Shown piece after piece: positions 1 through 8,308 of a DNA stretch of 36,070 nt. Every line of letters starts with the position of its first letter. The stretch's first letter is position 1. The stretch is from positions 1-36,070 of IMG/VR virus record IMGVR_UViG_3300001533_001671; one strand, written 5' to 3'. The position numbers and the translations under genes are program-made. The notes under the pieces are model-generated. The model ran no database searches. It was not told where the DNA came from and saw only the letters and a list, made by a program, of their open reading frames with translations. The stretch comes from a virus.

Positions 1-1281
1 ATTGTTGGAGAAACAGTTTTTAATGCCGGTACAACATACTATGTTTCTACAACACTTCTCCAAAATGGAAATGTTTTACTAGCTTATACAGATGGCGGAA
101 ATTCTAATTACGGAACTTTTGTAATTTACAGATTTTCCTTATATGAATATTCTGAAGTATTCACCGGAGAAAATACTATTACAAGTATTAGTATAAATAA
201 TATTGTATATAGTCCTATATTTAATACTATATTTGGTTGTGATAAAGTTTCCAGTGATATAGTAAGTATTACTTTAGAAAATAGTATAAGTTCTATAGAA
301 ACAACAACAGCTATTGGTAATATAATGAGTTTAGTATCTATAGATTCTATTGGAAAGGTTTTTTGTGTAACAATTGCTGGGGAATATATAAGTTTAGATA
401 AAAACCAGGAATTTTATAAAACGTATATAGATAGTTATGTAAAAACAAATGAATTAGTATCTTCAAGTTATTCGACAGGAGCTATAAATAGAGAGTATTA
501 TTTAATAGACGGTAATTACAATATTAACAAATCCATAGATGGTGGTATTACGTGGGAGGTTGTGGGTGTTTCAACTAAAATTATATCAATTCTAGCCAAA
601 GATAGTTCATATTATTATCGATTGTCTTATGGAAAAGTCTATAAATCCAGTGATCTATCGGTTTGGGAAGAGCTACCAACAAATATAGCTAATGATATAC
701 AAAGGTTGTTTCTTGTAGGAGAATATCTATTTGTCCAAGATTCTGATGGGCATTTGGAAGCTAAGATTGAATCTGGTACTAGTTTTTCTTATATTGGTAT
801 TTGTGGAGAGATAAAAGGGTTTGGCTTTGCAGAGAATTCATATTTTACAGCAATAGGGAATGAGGTAATTCTGTTAGTTAATCCTTTATCAATTAGGTGT
901 TATGATACAAATGATTTAGGACTTGTAACATTAACAACTAATCAGACTATAACATCATTTAAGAATTCTAATGCCGAGAGAATTAGTAATCTAGGTTTTT
1001 TAGTGGTTGATGGTACAGCCTTTTGGTGGATAAAAGAAGATTTGAGTACAACAGAGACGGAAACTTATAGTGCAGATATAGCTGTTGTAGATGATTACAG
1101 TACAGAGAAATTTTTATTAGTATCAGACTCTACTATATGGGATGCTGCTAACATTATAGACTCTAGAAAAAATTTGCACATAACACCAGAAGACGGAGGG
1201 GCTGTTATTGTCAATGGGCCTACAGTAATAGGAGTAGGTGAACCTAGTTTGTTGATAGATGGTGCTTTGTGGGTGGAGTAA
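1..1281 (+). CDS. Tail/receptor-binding-type protein with Asp-box repeats (5' truncated)
   Basis: The frame is open from base 1 to the TAA at 1279-1281, so the protein starts outside the window and at least 426 residues are visible. The chain is rich in beta-prone residues (Ser, Thr, Ile, Tyr). It contains a clear Asp-box (SIDGGITW, from base 532; consensus S-x-D-x-G-x-T-W) and a weaker copy (SSDLSVW, near base 649). Asp-boxes are known from sialidase-like beta-propellers and many phage tail or host-recognition proteins, so a propeller-like virion adhesin or glycan-binding protein is inferred. No catalytic residues can be assigned. An internal ATG at 325 is in frame, but nothing favours it as a start over the upstream open frame. 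The short gene at 1285 follows after three bases, suggesting one transcript. Confidence 0.6.
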   Translation: MVGETVFNAGTTYYVSTTLLQNGNVLLAYTDGGNSNYGTFVIYRFSLYEYSEVFTGENTITSISINNIVYSPIFNTIFGCDKVSSDIVSITLENSISSIETTTAIGNIMSLVSIDSIGKVFCVTIAGEYISLDKNQEFYKTYIDSYVKTNELVSSSYSTGAINREYYLIDGNYNINKSIDGGITWEVVGVSTKIISILAKDSSYYYRLSYGKVYKSSDLSVWEELPTNIANDIQRLFLVGEYLFVQDSDGHLEAKIESGTSFSYIGICGEIKGFGFAENSYFTAIGNEVILLVNPLSIRCYDTNDLGLVTLTTNQTITSFKNSNAERISNLGFLVVDGTAFWWIKEDLSTTETETYSADIAVVDDYSTEKFLLVSDSTIWDAANIIDSRKNLHITPEDGGAVIVNGPTVIGVGEPSLLIDGALWVE

Positions 1282-1284
1282 AAA

Positions 1285-1497
1285 ATGAGCTTAAAATATC
1301 ATTACAATAATATCACAACAACTTGTAATACATATACATTTGCAGAGTTAGATGGTATAGCCGAGAAAAAGTTAGGGTTACAAATAAATGGTGTTTTACG
1401 ATATGTAGCTTTAACATCTAATTTGTTTTCCGCAAATATAAGTAATATTAGATGCTATTATCAGGGTGTAATTTATGGTGTATTGAAAAATATTTAA
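1285..1497 (+). CDS. Small protein downstream of the Asp-box tail gene, unknown function
   Basis: This is a 70-residue protein whose ATG lies just behind the stop of the preceding tail gene, indicating translational coupling in the same late transcript. It has no membrane segment or recognisable domain. Composition is Tyr/Asn-rich and beta-prone, with two cysteines (in TTCNTY and IRCYY). The position suggests a small virion or tail-associated protein, but this is context only. A genuine short gene seems likely because of the tight spacing and absence of competing ORFs. Confidence 0.5.
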   Translation: MSLKYHYNNITTTCNTYTFAELDGIAEKKLGLQINGVLRYVALTSNLFSANISNIRCYYQGVIYGVLKNI

Positions 1498-1514
1498 ATT
1501 TTAAGACTATTGTA

Positions 1515-1523
1515 TGTTATACT
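1515..1523 (+). promoter_or_regulatory. Extended -10 promoter candidate upstream of the membrane-protein pair
   Basis: TG-T-TATACT forms an extended -10 element 28 bases before the TTG start at 1551. No convincing -35 hexamer lies at normal spacing. Extended -10 promoters can work without one, but this remains a candidate. Confidence 0.35.
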
Positions 1524-1550
1524 ATGTAAAATTTTAATGGGGGTATTCCT

Positions 1551-2378
1551 TTGAGCTTTATACCAGACATAATCAGTATACTTCCAGTACCTTGGAATTA
1601 CATTACTATTTTTGTATTATTGTCTATTTTTATTTTAGTTGTTGTTTTAGGTTTATACGTAATAACTAGAGTTGTTAGGACAGGTGTAAAAATTGGTAAT
1701 GTAGATATAAAAGGTTCAGAAATAAAACCAGCAGTAAAGATGTTAACTTTAACCGAAGAAACAGTTGATAAATTATTTAGGTTGTTTATTTCAACATTAT
1801 CTTCTACAATGGAGCGAAGTAAAAATAAAAGAATGTCGGATAAAATGGATTATGCTGTAGGTAAGTTAGGGTCAATATATACAGTATATAAAAAGACTTT
1901 TTTTAAGTTAGTTGAGGAAAAAGGAATTGATAAACGCATTATAATAAATCACGATGATTATATAACATTTGATTTATCTTTAAGAACAGCTTTATATTTA
2001 CAAAATGGTGTTGATTGCTACAAATCAGTAATAAAAACAGAACTACGAGATGGGTTTTACAATACTAAAGAAGGTTCTGAATACGAAGAATTCATAAAAA
2101 ACATGGGTATGCGGTTTAACACTATTTTTAGTAAAGCGTTTGAGGGGACGTATAAAAATGCTTCTTTTTATGGCGATTCCCAAGAGCAGATTTATAGACT
2201 TGTTTCTGTGGAAGAGGTGTTTAAGATATTTGATGTTACGTGGCCTATGATAAAAGATGATGTTAGAGATATATTTGATAATGCTAAAAAAATAGATATT
2301 ATATTAGATAAGTTAGAGAAGGAAAAAATGGATGAGAGTATTGAGGCAATCAAAACTTACATACTAGGAGGTAATTAA
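1551..2378 (+). CDS. Single-pass membrane protein, unknown function
   Basis: This 275-residue protein starts with TTG at 1551 behind a G-rich ribosome-binding site. Residues about 16-39 form one strongly hydrophobic transmembrane helix. The remaining ~235 residues are charged, mostly helical and probably cytoplasmic. No enzymatic motif is seen. The next gene, also a membrane protein, starts two bases after the stop, so the two are translationally coupled and may form a complex. Lysis functions (holin or spanin-like), superinfection exclusion or host-membrane takeover are all possible from position between tail genes and the early region. None is supported by a specific motif, and the large soluble domain is atypical for a holin. 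Confidence 0.55.
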   Translation: MSFIPDIISILPVPWNYITIFVLLSIFILVVVLGLYVITRVVRTGVKIGNVDIKGSEIKPAVKMLTLTEETVDKLFRLFISTLSSTMERSKNKRMSDKMDYAVGKLGSIYTVYKKTFFKLVEEKGIDKRIIINHDDYITFDLSLRTALYLQNGVDCYKSVIKTELRDGFYNTKEGSEYEEFIKNMGMRFNTIFSKAFEGTYKNASFYGDSQEQIYRLVSVEEVFKIFDVTWPMIKDDVRDIFDNAKKIDIILDKLEKEKMDESIEAIKTYILGGN

Positions 2379-2379
2379 G

Positions 2380-3507
2380 GTGTTTATAAAAGTATTTAAT
2401 AGAAAGGTTTCAATATGCTTATGTATAGGGTTTATTGTCGTTGTAATATTATCTTTGTTTTTCGGAGTAGTTAATTTATATAATCAGATAATAAGGTTAG
2501 AGGAATATAATAAAGATTTAGTAGTTACAGCACAAGAAGATTTGAAAGATATTGTTGTGTTGCAAAGTAAATTAAGGGCAAAGGAATTCACAGATACGTT
2601 TGCCGTTTATTCTGAGATAGAAAAACCTCAATGGTTTAAGAAATATGAGGGGTTTTATGTTTTTCATAGTATAGATAAAACAGAAGATTATTTATTTGAT
2701 CCTGATAGTATGGAATTAAGAAGCGGTTTTAATAAGACTTACAATATAGTTGATAAAGCTACTGGTGAAGTTTTACATAAAAATGTTTCACCTGAATGGG
2801 ATAGATCAGTATTGAATAAGTTCTTAAATATTTCTGTAAGGAATACAAGATTATTTGGGGTAGAGGGTGACCCAATAATAATAGACCAAGTTACGAAAGA
2901 GATATTGATAGATGATTCATATAATTGTGCCGATGTTCCTGAAGTAATGGGTAATGATAGAAGACGTTATATGTCATTAGATTGGAAGCACCCTAACAAT
3001 ATGAATCCAGAAGCTAGTAAATGGGTTATTGATAATGTAATAAATTGGGATAATGATAAAATATGGTTTTATTTTTTTACAGCACCAGGTATAACAGAGG
3101 GAGATTTAGTTAAAGGCAAGGCATTTAATTTTGAAGAATTTCCTATGACTTTATCAACTATAGAAGGTAGGGAGGTTGGATATACTGTTGTTGTAGAAAT
3201 AAAGAATGAGTATGGGATGGTGTTACAATTAAGGGTAATGTTTGGGGCACAGGAATATGAATTTACACAATCTTTCACTGATACATATAAAGCTTTCATA
3301 TTATTTTCCGATACGTTAGCAAATAACAAAACATTTGTAATTTTAATACCCACTGTAGCTTTACTAATTATTGTGGTTTTATTGATAATTATAGCCGTTT
3401 TGTATTTTAAGCGGGGGCATATACATATTTCAAATAAAAACACAGAAGAATTGTACGAATTATTAGAAAAAAAGATCATAGCTATTGACAAAAAATATAA
3501 ATTGTAG
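2380..3507 (+). CDS. Two-helix membrane protein with a large external domain, sensor-like topology
   Basis: This 375-residue protein begins with GTG at 2380. A transmembrane helix at about 12-33 is followed by ~280 residues of soluble, predicted extracytoplasmic sequence. A second, very hydrophobic helix lies at about 316-342, with a ~32-residue basic/acidic tail. This layout (TM, external domain, TM, short internal tail) is that of bacterial sensory receptors but without any output domain. The external part has many aromatic and acidic residues and could fold like a PAS/Cache-type domain; that is inference from topology alone. It is coupled to the 1551-2378 membrane protein. Function is unknown. 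The promoter of the following hsp20 gene begins inside its 3' end. Confidence 0.55.
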   Translation: MFIKVFNRKVSICLCIGFIVVVILSLFFGVVNLYNQIIRLEEYNKDLVVTAQEDLKDIVVLQSKLRAKEFTDTFAVYSEIEKPQWFKKYEGFYVFHSIDKTEDYLFDPDSMELRSGFNKTYNIVDKATGEVLHKNVSPEWDRSVLNKFLNISVRNTRLFGVEGDPIIIDQVTKEILIDDSYNCADVPEVMGNDRRRYMSLDWKHPNNMNPEASKWVIDNVINWDNDKIWFYFFTAPGITEGDLVKGKAFNFEEFPMTLSTIEGREVGYTVVVEIKNEYGMVLQLRVMFGAQEYEFTQSFTDTYKAFILFSDTLANNKTFVILIPTVALLIIVVLLIIIAVLYFKRGHIHISNKNTEELYELLEKKIIAIDKKYKL

Positions 3508-3513
3508 TATATT
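3485..3513 (+). promoter_or_regulatory. Sigma70-type promoter for the hsp20 gene
   Basis: The -35 TTGACA (3485-3490) and -10 TATATT (3508-3513) are separated by exactly 17 bases. It overlaps the last codons of the upstream membrane-protein gene and points at the Hsp20 ORF. A small imperfect hairpin (GCCTAC / GTAGGGC) lies in the predicted 5' leader around 3528-3543. Confidence 0.7.
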
Positions 3514-3569
3514 GTTTAGTATAAAGTGCCTACGTAGTAGGGCTTAATATATTTTTATGGAGGTGCGTA

Positions 3570-3992
3570 ATGTATACGGCCAAAGAACTTTTTAACTTTT
3601 TTGAGGATTTGGAAAGTGTGTTTGAAGGAACTACAAAGTTAGCAACTGCTAATTTGTACCAGAACAATTTTCCACCTACGGATGTCTATATCCACGATGA
3701 AACCAAGGATATAGTCTTTGAAATGGCGTTGGCGGGGGTTCCTAAAGATCATATCCATGTGTCAGTTGAAGGGGATTATATGATCCTTGAACTAGATAAA
3801 GTGGATAGAGCGCGGGAAGGATTTGTACGATATCAGAGAGGTATCAAGTCAACCTCTTGCAAACAGAAGTTTTTCGTACACTCTGGAAAATATGATTTGT
3901 CTGGGATTAAAGTGTCCTATAAAGAAGGGTTACTTATTGTAAATATTCCAGCGAAAGAAAGTCAGCGTAAAAAAGAAGTTAAGATTTCTTAA
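3570..3992 (+). CDS. Small heat-shock protein Hsp20 (alpha-crystallin family)
   Basis: This 140-residue protein is an ATP-independent holdase chaperone. From about residue 35 it shows the alpha-crystallin domain: PPTDVYIHDET leads the first strands, FEMALAGVPKDHI matches the family's A/P-G-hydrophobic segment, and KEGLLIVNIP matches the conserved A-x-x-x-n-G-v-L region. It ends with VKIS, close to the C-terminal I-x-I oligomerisation motif. The length is normal for the family. The gene has its own promoter (3485-3513), RBS GGAGGTG and a strong terminator, so it forms a monocistronic unit. It is visibly richer in G and C than the flanking genes, hinting at separate acquisition. Phage Hsp20 genes are known, for example in T4-like cyanophages; a role in virion assembly or stress protection is inferred. 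Confidence 0.9.
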   Translation: MYTAKELFNFFEDLESVFEGTTKLATANLYQNNFPPTDVYIHDETKDIVFEMALAGVPKDHIHVSVEGDYMILELDKVDRAREGFVRYQRGIKSTSCKQKFFVHSGKYDLSGIKVSYKEGLLIVNIPAKESQRKKEVKIS

Positions 3993-3997
3993 AAAAG

Positions 3998-4024
3998 AAC
4001 CCCCTCAAAAGAGGGGGTTTTAAT
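3998..4024. terminator. Bidirectional intrinsic terminator between convergent operons
   Basis: The stem AACCCCCTC / GAGGGGGTT has an AAAA loop. A T-rich tract follows on the plus strand and an A-rich tract precedes it (a T tract on the minus strand). It sits between the hsp20 stop and the end of the minus-strand recombination operon, so it can stop both. Confidence 0.85.
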
Positions 4025-4633
4025 TTAATAGGATACATTAGAAACTTTATTTTGCATACTAACAGAGAATGTTCTATCAGCATGGGATACAAGGTGTTTC
4101 TGATCATGTGATATCATTATGAATTGTAGCCCGAGTTTGTCACATAATGTTTTGATGAATTCCCCTGTAAAAACCCTCTTGTCTTCTGAAACGTGTTTGA
4201 AAATCTCATCAAGTATAAAAACAGGTGAAGATTTTTTAGAAGCTATTTGGAACATAGCAACACGTAAGGCAATAGAAGCTATATCAAGTGCCGTTCCACC
4301 ACTACCATCTTTAGGTTTAATAGACTGTCCTTCTCTGGTAAACAATAGATCACAAGATGTTCTATCTCGTTTAATATCAAATACCAGTTCAAAAACATAA
4401 GGATCGTCTAGTATTTTACTTAATGCTGTGGTAACTGGTGTTTCAATGTTGAATTTCAAAGCAGATTGTGTTTGAATAGCAGCTTTATGAATAAGCTCCA
4501 AAGCTACAGAAGCATCCCCAACATCAACTTCTAATTGATTTATAGTAGTTTTATTTTTATCCAGAAGTTTTTTTATAGTGTTACGTTTACCTTTGATCTG
4601 TTCTACCTGTTTTCGTAATTCATGAATATTCAT
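4025..4633 (-). CDS. Rad50/SbcC-like ATPase, C-terminal half (split gene)
   Basis: This is a 202-residue protein from ATG 4633, which shares its A with the TAA of the upstream gene (TAATG coupling); an upstream in-frame TTG is less likely. Residues 1-50 are a coiled-coil-like helix. The rest is an ABC-type lobe II: signature region DGSGGTALD (109-117), Walker B FILDEIF (139-145) and the H-loop ISHD (174-177). These are the parts missing from the product of 5986-7047, which has Walker A and the zinc hook. Together they would make one Rad50/SbcC ATPase head that works with the Mre11-like nuclease in DNA end processing. Rad50 is normally one chain, so the split is notable; both halves look intact. 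Confidence 0.85.
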   Translation of the reverse strand: MNIHELRKQVEQIKGKRNTIKKLLDKNKTTINQLEVDVGDASVALELIHKAAIQTQSALKFNIETPVTTALSKILDDPYVFELVFDIKRDRTSCDLLFTREGQSIKPKDGSGGTALDIASIALRVAMFQIASKKSSPVFILDEIFKHVSEDKRVFTGEFIKTLCDKLGLQFIMISHDQKHLVSHADRTFSVSMQNKVSNVSY

Positions 4634-4881
4634 TACAACCAACCCTTTAGAGTGTTTTCAATATCAGGTATTTTAGCATCAATCATAGTGTTAATAGCAT
4701 CTAGTTCATTTTGTAATATTTGAACTTTCTCCTCAGCTTCTTTCACAGAAGTTACACCAAATTCTTTTAGACTGGATTTATAATTTTCCAAAGAACCTGT
4801 CAGTGTGGCGTGTTGAGTTTTAACTTTTTCAACAGCAGTTTTTAGTGTTTGTAGTTTGTTAATCCTTTCGTTTTTTTCCAT
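4633..4881 (-). CDS. Small coiled-coil protein within the split Rad50 operon
   Basis: This is an 82-residue protein whose ATG at 4881 has an ideal RBS (AGAGGAG, 9 bases upstream). A longer reading from 4959 lacks such a site. The sequence is almost entirely charged heptad-like helix (NERINKLQTLKTAVEKVK and similar), with a short break around Gly-Val-Thr. Its stop overlaps the start of the Rad50 C-half. Because it lies between the two Rad50 halves, it could be a separated piece of the Rad50 coiled coil or a bridging subunit. It could also be an unrelated helical protein; no catalytic motif is present. Confidence 0.7.
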   Translation of the reverse strand: MEKNERINKLQTLKTAVEKVKTQHATLTGSLENYKSSLKEFGVTSVKEAEEKVQILQNELDAINTMIDAKIPDIENTLKGWL

Positions 4882-4894
4882 AAGTATCTCCTCT

Positions 4895-5098
4895 TTATTT
4901 GTTGATCCCATCATCATAGCCGTCTTCATAACCAATTTCATAAGGGTTATCAAAATCAAATTGGTATAGCAGTTGTTGAAATGATAAGTAAATTCCGTTA
5001 ACTTTGAATTTAGCTTTTTCCAAATCGGTGTTTTTTATAATGAAGTGGTTTTTATCATGATAATTTTCAACACCCGATGCTTTTAAGATAATATCCAT
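4895..5098 (-). CDS. Small acidic protein, unknown function
   Basis: This 67-residue protein starts at ATG 5098, with RBS GGGAG partly inside the end of the nuclease gene. Spacing to that gene is one base. The C-terminus carries an acidic, Gly/Tyr-rich repeat-like tail (GYEDGYDDG). No known domain is recognised. Tight packing in the operon argues that it is expressed with the Rad50/Mre11 genes. Confidence 0.6.
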   Translation of the reverse strand: MDIILKASGVENYHDKNHFIIKNTDLEKAKFKVNGIYLSFQQLLYQFDFDNPYEIGYEDGYDDGINK

Positions 5099-5099
5099 T

Positions 5100-5993
5100 T
5101 TAATCTCCCAAGAAATTTTCTATTATTGAAATGATGTTAGAAGAGGCGTCAGCTTCTAAAATAACATTTTTAAGATTACCTTCAAAGTCTATAGTGATAT
5201 CATTATTTTCTATAGCTTCGATATAAGCAGAGAAATCAGTAGCCTCCTTTTCAGATAAGTGGTTTGTAGAGATAACATCTTCTTCAATAGGAATATAAAT
5301 AAGTTCTAATGCCTTTGTATTAGTATCATACAGATAAACCCTAGGTTTGAAATCTTTTTGCTTAGTGTTTAATCTGAGCAAAGAACCAGGATTAACTAAA
5401 TGCCGATCCCCATCAGAGAAAATGAATGGTGTATGATTATCACCAGTTAAGATTATATCATATTCTGGAAAGTTTTTCAATACATTATCACCAAAAACAG
5501 GATTGGAGACGTACTTAGATAAAGTATCATCTCTACCCAAAATAAGTTTGTGCCAAATAGCAATATTGGTTTTATCAGGATGTGTGTCAAAATGACACAG
5601 TTCTTCACCCCAATGGAAACCATATAAATCAATATCATCAGTAAGGTGATAAGGTTCATTAGAAGATAACACTTGATATAAACCAGTTTTAATAAGGATA
5701 CTCATAATAGACTTTGGTAAATTATCCATTCTATGAGCAAGTAAATCATGGTTGCCTAAAATACCTACCATATGTGGCAAATTATCCATAAGGAGGTTTA
5801 GGAGTTCGGTAGTGCGCTCCTCTCTAGCTTTATGGGTTGTATCACCAGCATTAAGTATTGTGGCATTATGCTTTTTAGATAATTCTTTTAAGAAAGACAT
5901 TTTTCTAATTTGGGTAGCAATGAAATCATCTTTGCGAGAAACAGGTGTGTTGATTTGAAAATGATTATCTGCTGTTAAAATTAACTTACTCAT
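5100..5993 (-). CDS. Mre11/SbcD-like DNA repair nuclease
   Basis: This is a 297-residue calcineurin-like metallophosphoesterase. Motifs visible from the start: D9-x-H11 (TADNHF), GD51 (NAGDTTH), GNHD at 80-83, H148 (IWHKL) and the GDNH motif at 184-187, together the two-metal site of Mre11/SbcD. GTG 6002 is an alternative start. ATG 5993 is chosen because GGAGG lies seven bases before it. The start overlaps the end of the Rad50 N-half by 8 bases, and the zinc-hook codons of that gene contain this gene's RBS. The protein should partner the split ATPase in nucleolytic end processing, comparable to T4 gp47 with gp46. Confidence 0.9.
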   Translation of the reverse strand: MSKLILTADNHFQINTPVSRKDDFIATQIRKMSFLKELSKKHNATILNAGDTTHKAREERTTELLNLLMDNLPHMVGILGNHDLLAHRMDNLPKSIMSILIKTGLYQVLSSNEPYHLTDDIDLYGFHWGEELCHFDTHPDKTNIAIWHKLILGRDDTLSKYVSNPVFGDNVLKNFPEYDIILTGDNHTPFIFSDGDRHLVNPGSLLRLNTKQKDFKPRVYLYDTNTKALELIYIPIEEDVISTNHLSEKEATDFSAYIEAIENNDITIDFEGNLKNVILEADASSNIISIIENFLGD

Positions 5994-7047
5994 GAATAGC
6001 ACCTCCGCATAAGGGACAAGAGTCGCCTAATGTTTCCTTATATTCAACTTCTAGTTCTTTTATTTTAGCACCAACACTTTGTAGTGTACTATTGTTTGTA
6101 CTGATTTTGTTAATAAGATTAACTATACTATCAATAGCGGAAATTATATCAGAAACATCAGGTATAGAAGCTAATTCCTTATCTACTTTATCATACACTC
6201 GTTTCAAACCAATTGTTTTTTTCCTAACATTTGTAATATGTTCACAAGTAGAGGTTAGAGTCATAATAGTTTTATGTAATTCTACAGCCGAAGTAGCTTT
6301 GGTGATTAAGGTGTTAAGAGTTTCAGAAATAGAAGTTACATTAGGAAGATCAGCTAGAGATGATTCAGCATTAGAAATTTGCATAATAAGATGTTTCATT
6401 GAATTTATTTGTTGTTCCAAGGCCGCTTTCTCTAATTCTAGCTTTTCCAAGTTTTCCAAATCCCCGTCAATAACATCTAAACCCTCAAAGGTTTCTAATT
6501 CTGCTTCAAGGTTAGTTGTTTCATCATTAAGGTGTTTGATTTTACTTTTAACACCCCTTATGTACGTGTTACCGTTTTTAATACTATTATCTATTTTTTC
6601 TAAATTTACAATCTGGTTTAATTGTTTAGCAACTTCTGATGCTGATTCAGACAGAAGATAATGGTTATCAAATTGAGTTTGAATGTTGGTATCAGATAAG
6701 TTAAGGAATTCAGTCACTTGTTCTGGTACAGATTTACCAAAGGCTCGATACTCTTCACCGTTAATGCTGTAGTAATTATCTGATTTATTTTTAGCCCGCT
6801 TAACCCAACCATTTTCTGTAATAATAGTAACTGAGGTTTCACCTTTAATATTGCCAGTTTTTGTTCTATTCCAATGTGATACATAATTATCACCGTCTGG
6901 TTTATTATACAGTACCCATAAAAAAGCTCTTATAATAGATGATTTGCCATTATCGCCAGAGCCAATGATAGCGTTTAGACCTTCCGTAAATTCAAGTGTA
7001 GAATTTTTATGAGATTCAAAATTACGAAGTTCTAGTTTTTTAATCAT
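5986..7047 (-). CDS. Rad50/SbcC-like ATPase, N-terminal half ending at the zinc hook
   Basis: This 353-residue protein begins IKKLELRNFESH, typical of the SMC/Rad50 N-terminal strand. It has a Walker A motif at 29-36 (GSGDNGKS) and long coiled-coil sequence from about 150 to 340. It ends with the zinc hook CPLCGG (C344, C347) only six residues before the stop. A full Rad50 would continue with the returning coiled coil and the Walker B lobe; here these are encoded separately at 4025-4633. The stop is exactly at the hook, so the gene looks like a functional split at a natural hinge rather than a random truncation. RBS AAGGAG precedes ATG 7047, inside the end of the upstream gene. Confidence 0.88.
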   Translation of the reverse strand: MIKKLELRNFESHKNSTLEFTEGLNAIIGSGDNGKSSIIRAFLWVLYNKPDGDNYVSHWNRTKTGNIKGETSVTIITENGWVKRAKNKSDNYYSINGEEYRAFGKSVPEQVTEFLNLSDTNIQTQFDNHYLLSESASEVAKQLNQIVNLEKIDNSIKNGNTYIRGVKSKIKHLNDETTNLEAELETFEGLDVIDGDLENLEKLELEKAALEQQINSMKHLIMQISNAESSLADLPNVTSISETLNTLITKATSAVELHKTIMTLTSTCEHITNVRKKTIGLKRVYDKVDKELASIPDVSDIISAIDSIVNLINKISTNNSTLQSVGAKIKELEVEYKETLGDSCPLCGGAIHE

Positions 7048-8308
7048 GTGTTTCTCCTTTTAAGTTACTGTGTTCATCGAAATCTTTAGAAGTTTTCAAT
7101 CCTTTCTCAATTAGTGTTTGCCTCCTTCTTTTTTTCATTAGTTCAAATTTTTGTTGAGGAATTTCAATTTCAACATGGTGTGTATCTTTTAACCATGCCT
7201 TGAAACGATCCCAAACCTTACCATAAGTGTTAAGATGCCCTATAGTTACTGGTGTGTAAGTCTTTAAGTAATTCAAATGCACATTAAAAAATGCACCAGT
7301 AGTTCCTAGAACAAAATCATAATTAGTTGAAAAATTACACAAATGCTTATTACTCATATAAACATTATATAATTCTTGAATTTTGTTAGGTAATATCGCC
7401 TTATGTTGATTTGAGATATCTCCACCAAATAAAGACAAGTAATCCTCAGTAATTTTACCAGGAATAGATTCTAATTTATGAACTTTTGTAGGTGTTTGGC
7501 CCATAAATTCCAATAAATTAGAATTAAAAGTTCTAGTATTATATAAAAAATTAGGTAACGAATCGGCTAAACCAGATTTATTATATGGCAAATACTCAGG
7601 TAGTTTAACTATATTAAAAGTATCTATTGTTTCTAAAATCATAGCTTCGGTTATAGTTTTATCAACCGTTAGTTTTTTATTCTCAAAGAATGTTTGATCG
7701 AGTATTTCTTGTAGAATGCTAATACCTTTTTTTACAGTTTTAGTGCAGGAACCACCAATTTTATTTGGTATAGCGTGTGTGGTTAAATTCTCTTTACTAT
7801 TCCAGTATTCAAAATACTTTAGGTATTTAAATTCCTCTGCACTTATGGTATTTTCAGAGGATGTAGTTAAGCCGTGAAATCTAGTATCTGGTACACTAAT
7901 AGGCATAATACTAGAGATGTTATTATAATGTGTTGTAAGGTCAGCAACCTCAACAACACCCAATTCTTGTTGAAAAAATGAATATAGGTTAAGTAACCTA
8001 CCATGTTCTTTTAAGAAAGTTGTTGTAAAAGTATATGATTTGACACGGTTTACACCTCTGAATTGTTCTGTGATAAGGATATCATTTTTGACCATATCCA
8101 AAAGTATTCGTCTAATTTTACGAACATCCCAGTATGTAAAATATTTATTCATGGATTCCGCACTAAATGTAGTCCAAGGCTTATCCAAGAAAATACCGTC
8201 TCCATTTATTAGATTCCTATGTATCCAAAAATCAATATTGTTAATCATAATGGCAGATTCAATGCCATAAATTTCCGCTAAAAAAGTATCAAAATGGTGT
8301 TGACTCAT
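7040..8308 (-). CDS. Winged-helix replication-initiator-like protein
   Basis: This 422-residue protein is the first gene of the minus-strand operon. Its N-terminal ~110 residues (IDFWI, then FSAESMNKYFTYWDVRKIRR and a following strand) resemble the winged-helix N-domain of phage and plasmid replication initiators or replisome organisers. In those proteins a 'filling/typing' strand segment precedes the recognition helix. The remaining ~300 residues have no recognised motif and end in a basic segment (KKRRRQTLIEKG). It is driven by a perfect promoter in the divergent intergenic region and overlaps the Rad50 N-half by 8 bases. Origin binding or transcription control are both possible. Confidence 0.6.
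   Translation of the reverse strand: MSQHHFDTFLAEIYGIESAIMINNIDFWIHRNLINGDGIFLDKPWTTFSAESMNKYFTYWDVRKIRRILLDMVKNDILITEQFRGVNRVKSYTFTTTFLKEHGRLLNLYSFFQQELGVVEVADLTTHYNNISSIMPISVPDTRFHGLTTSSENTISAEEFKYLKYFEYWNSKENLTTHAIPNKIGGSCTKTVKKGISILQEILDQTFFENKKLTVDKTITEAMILETIDTFNIVKLPEYLPYNKSGLADSLPNFLYNTRTFNSNLLEFMGQTPTKVHKLESIPGKITEDYLSLFGGDISNQHKAILPNKIQELYNVYMSNKHLCNFSTNYDFVLGTTGAFFNVHLNYLKTYTPVTIGHLNTYGKVWDRFKAWLKDTHHVEIEIPQQKFELMKKRRRQTLIEKGLKTSKDFDEHSNLKGETHD

Noticed and set aside
6092-6661. Plus-strand ORF of 189 codons
   Set aside because: It lies antisense inside the Rad50 N-half coiled-coil region. Its sequence is low-complexity and it lacks an RBS; it is a shadow.
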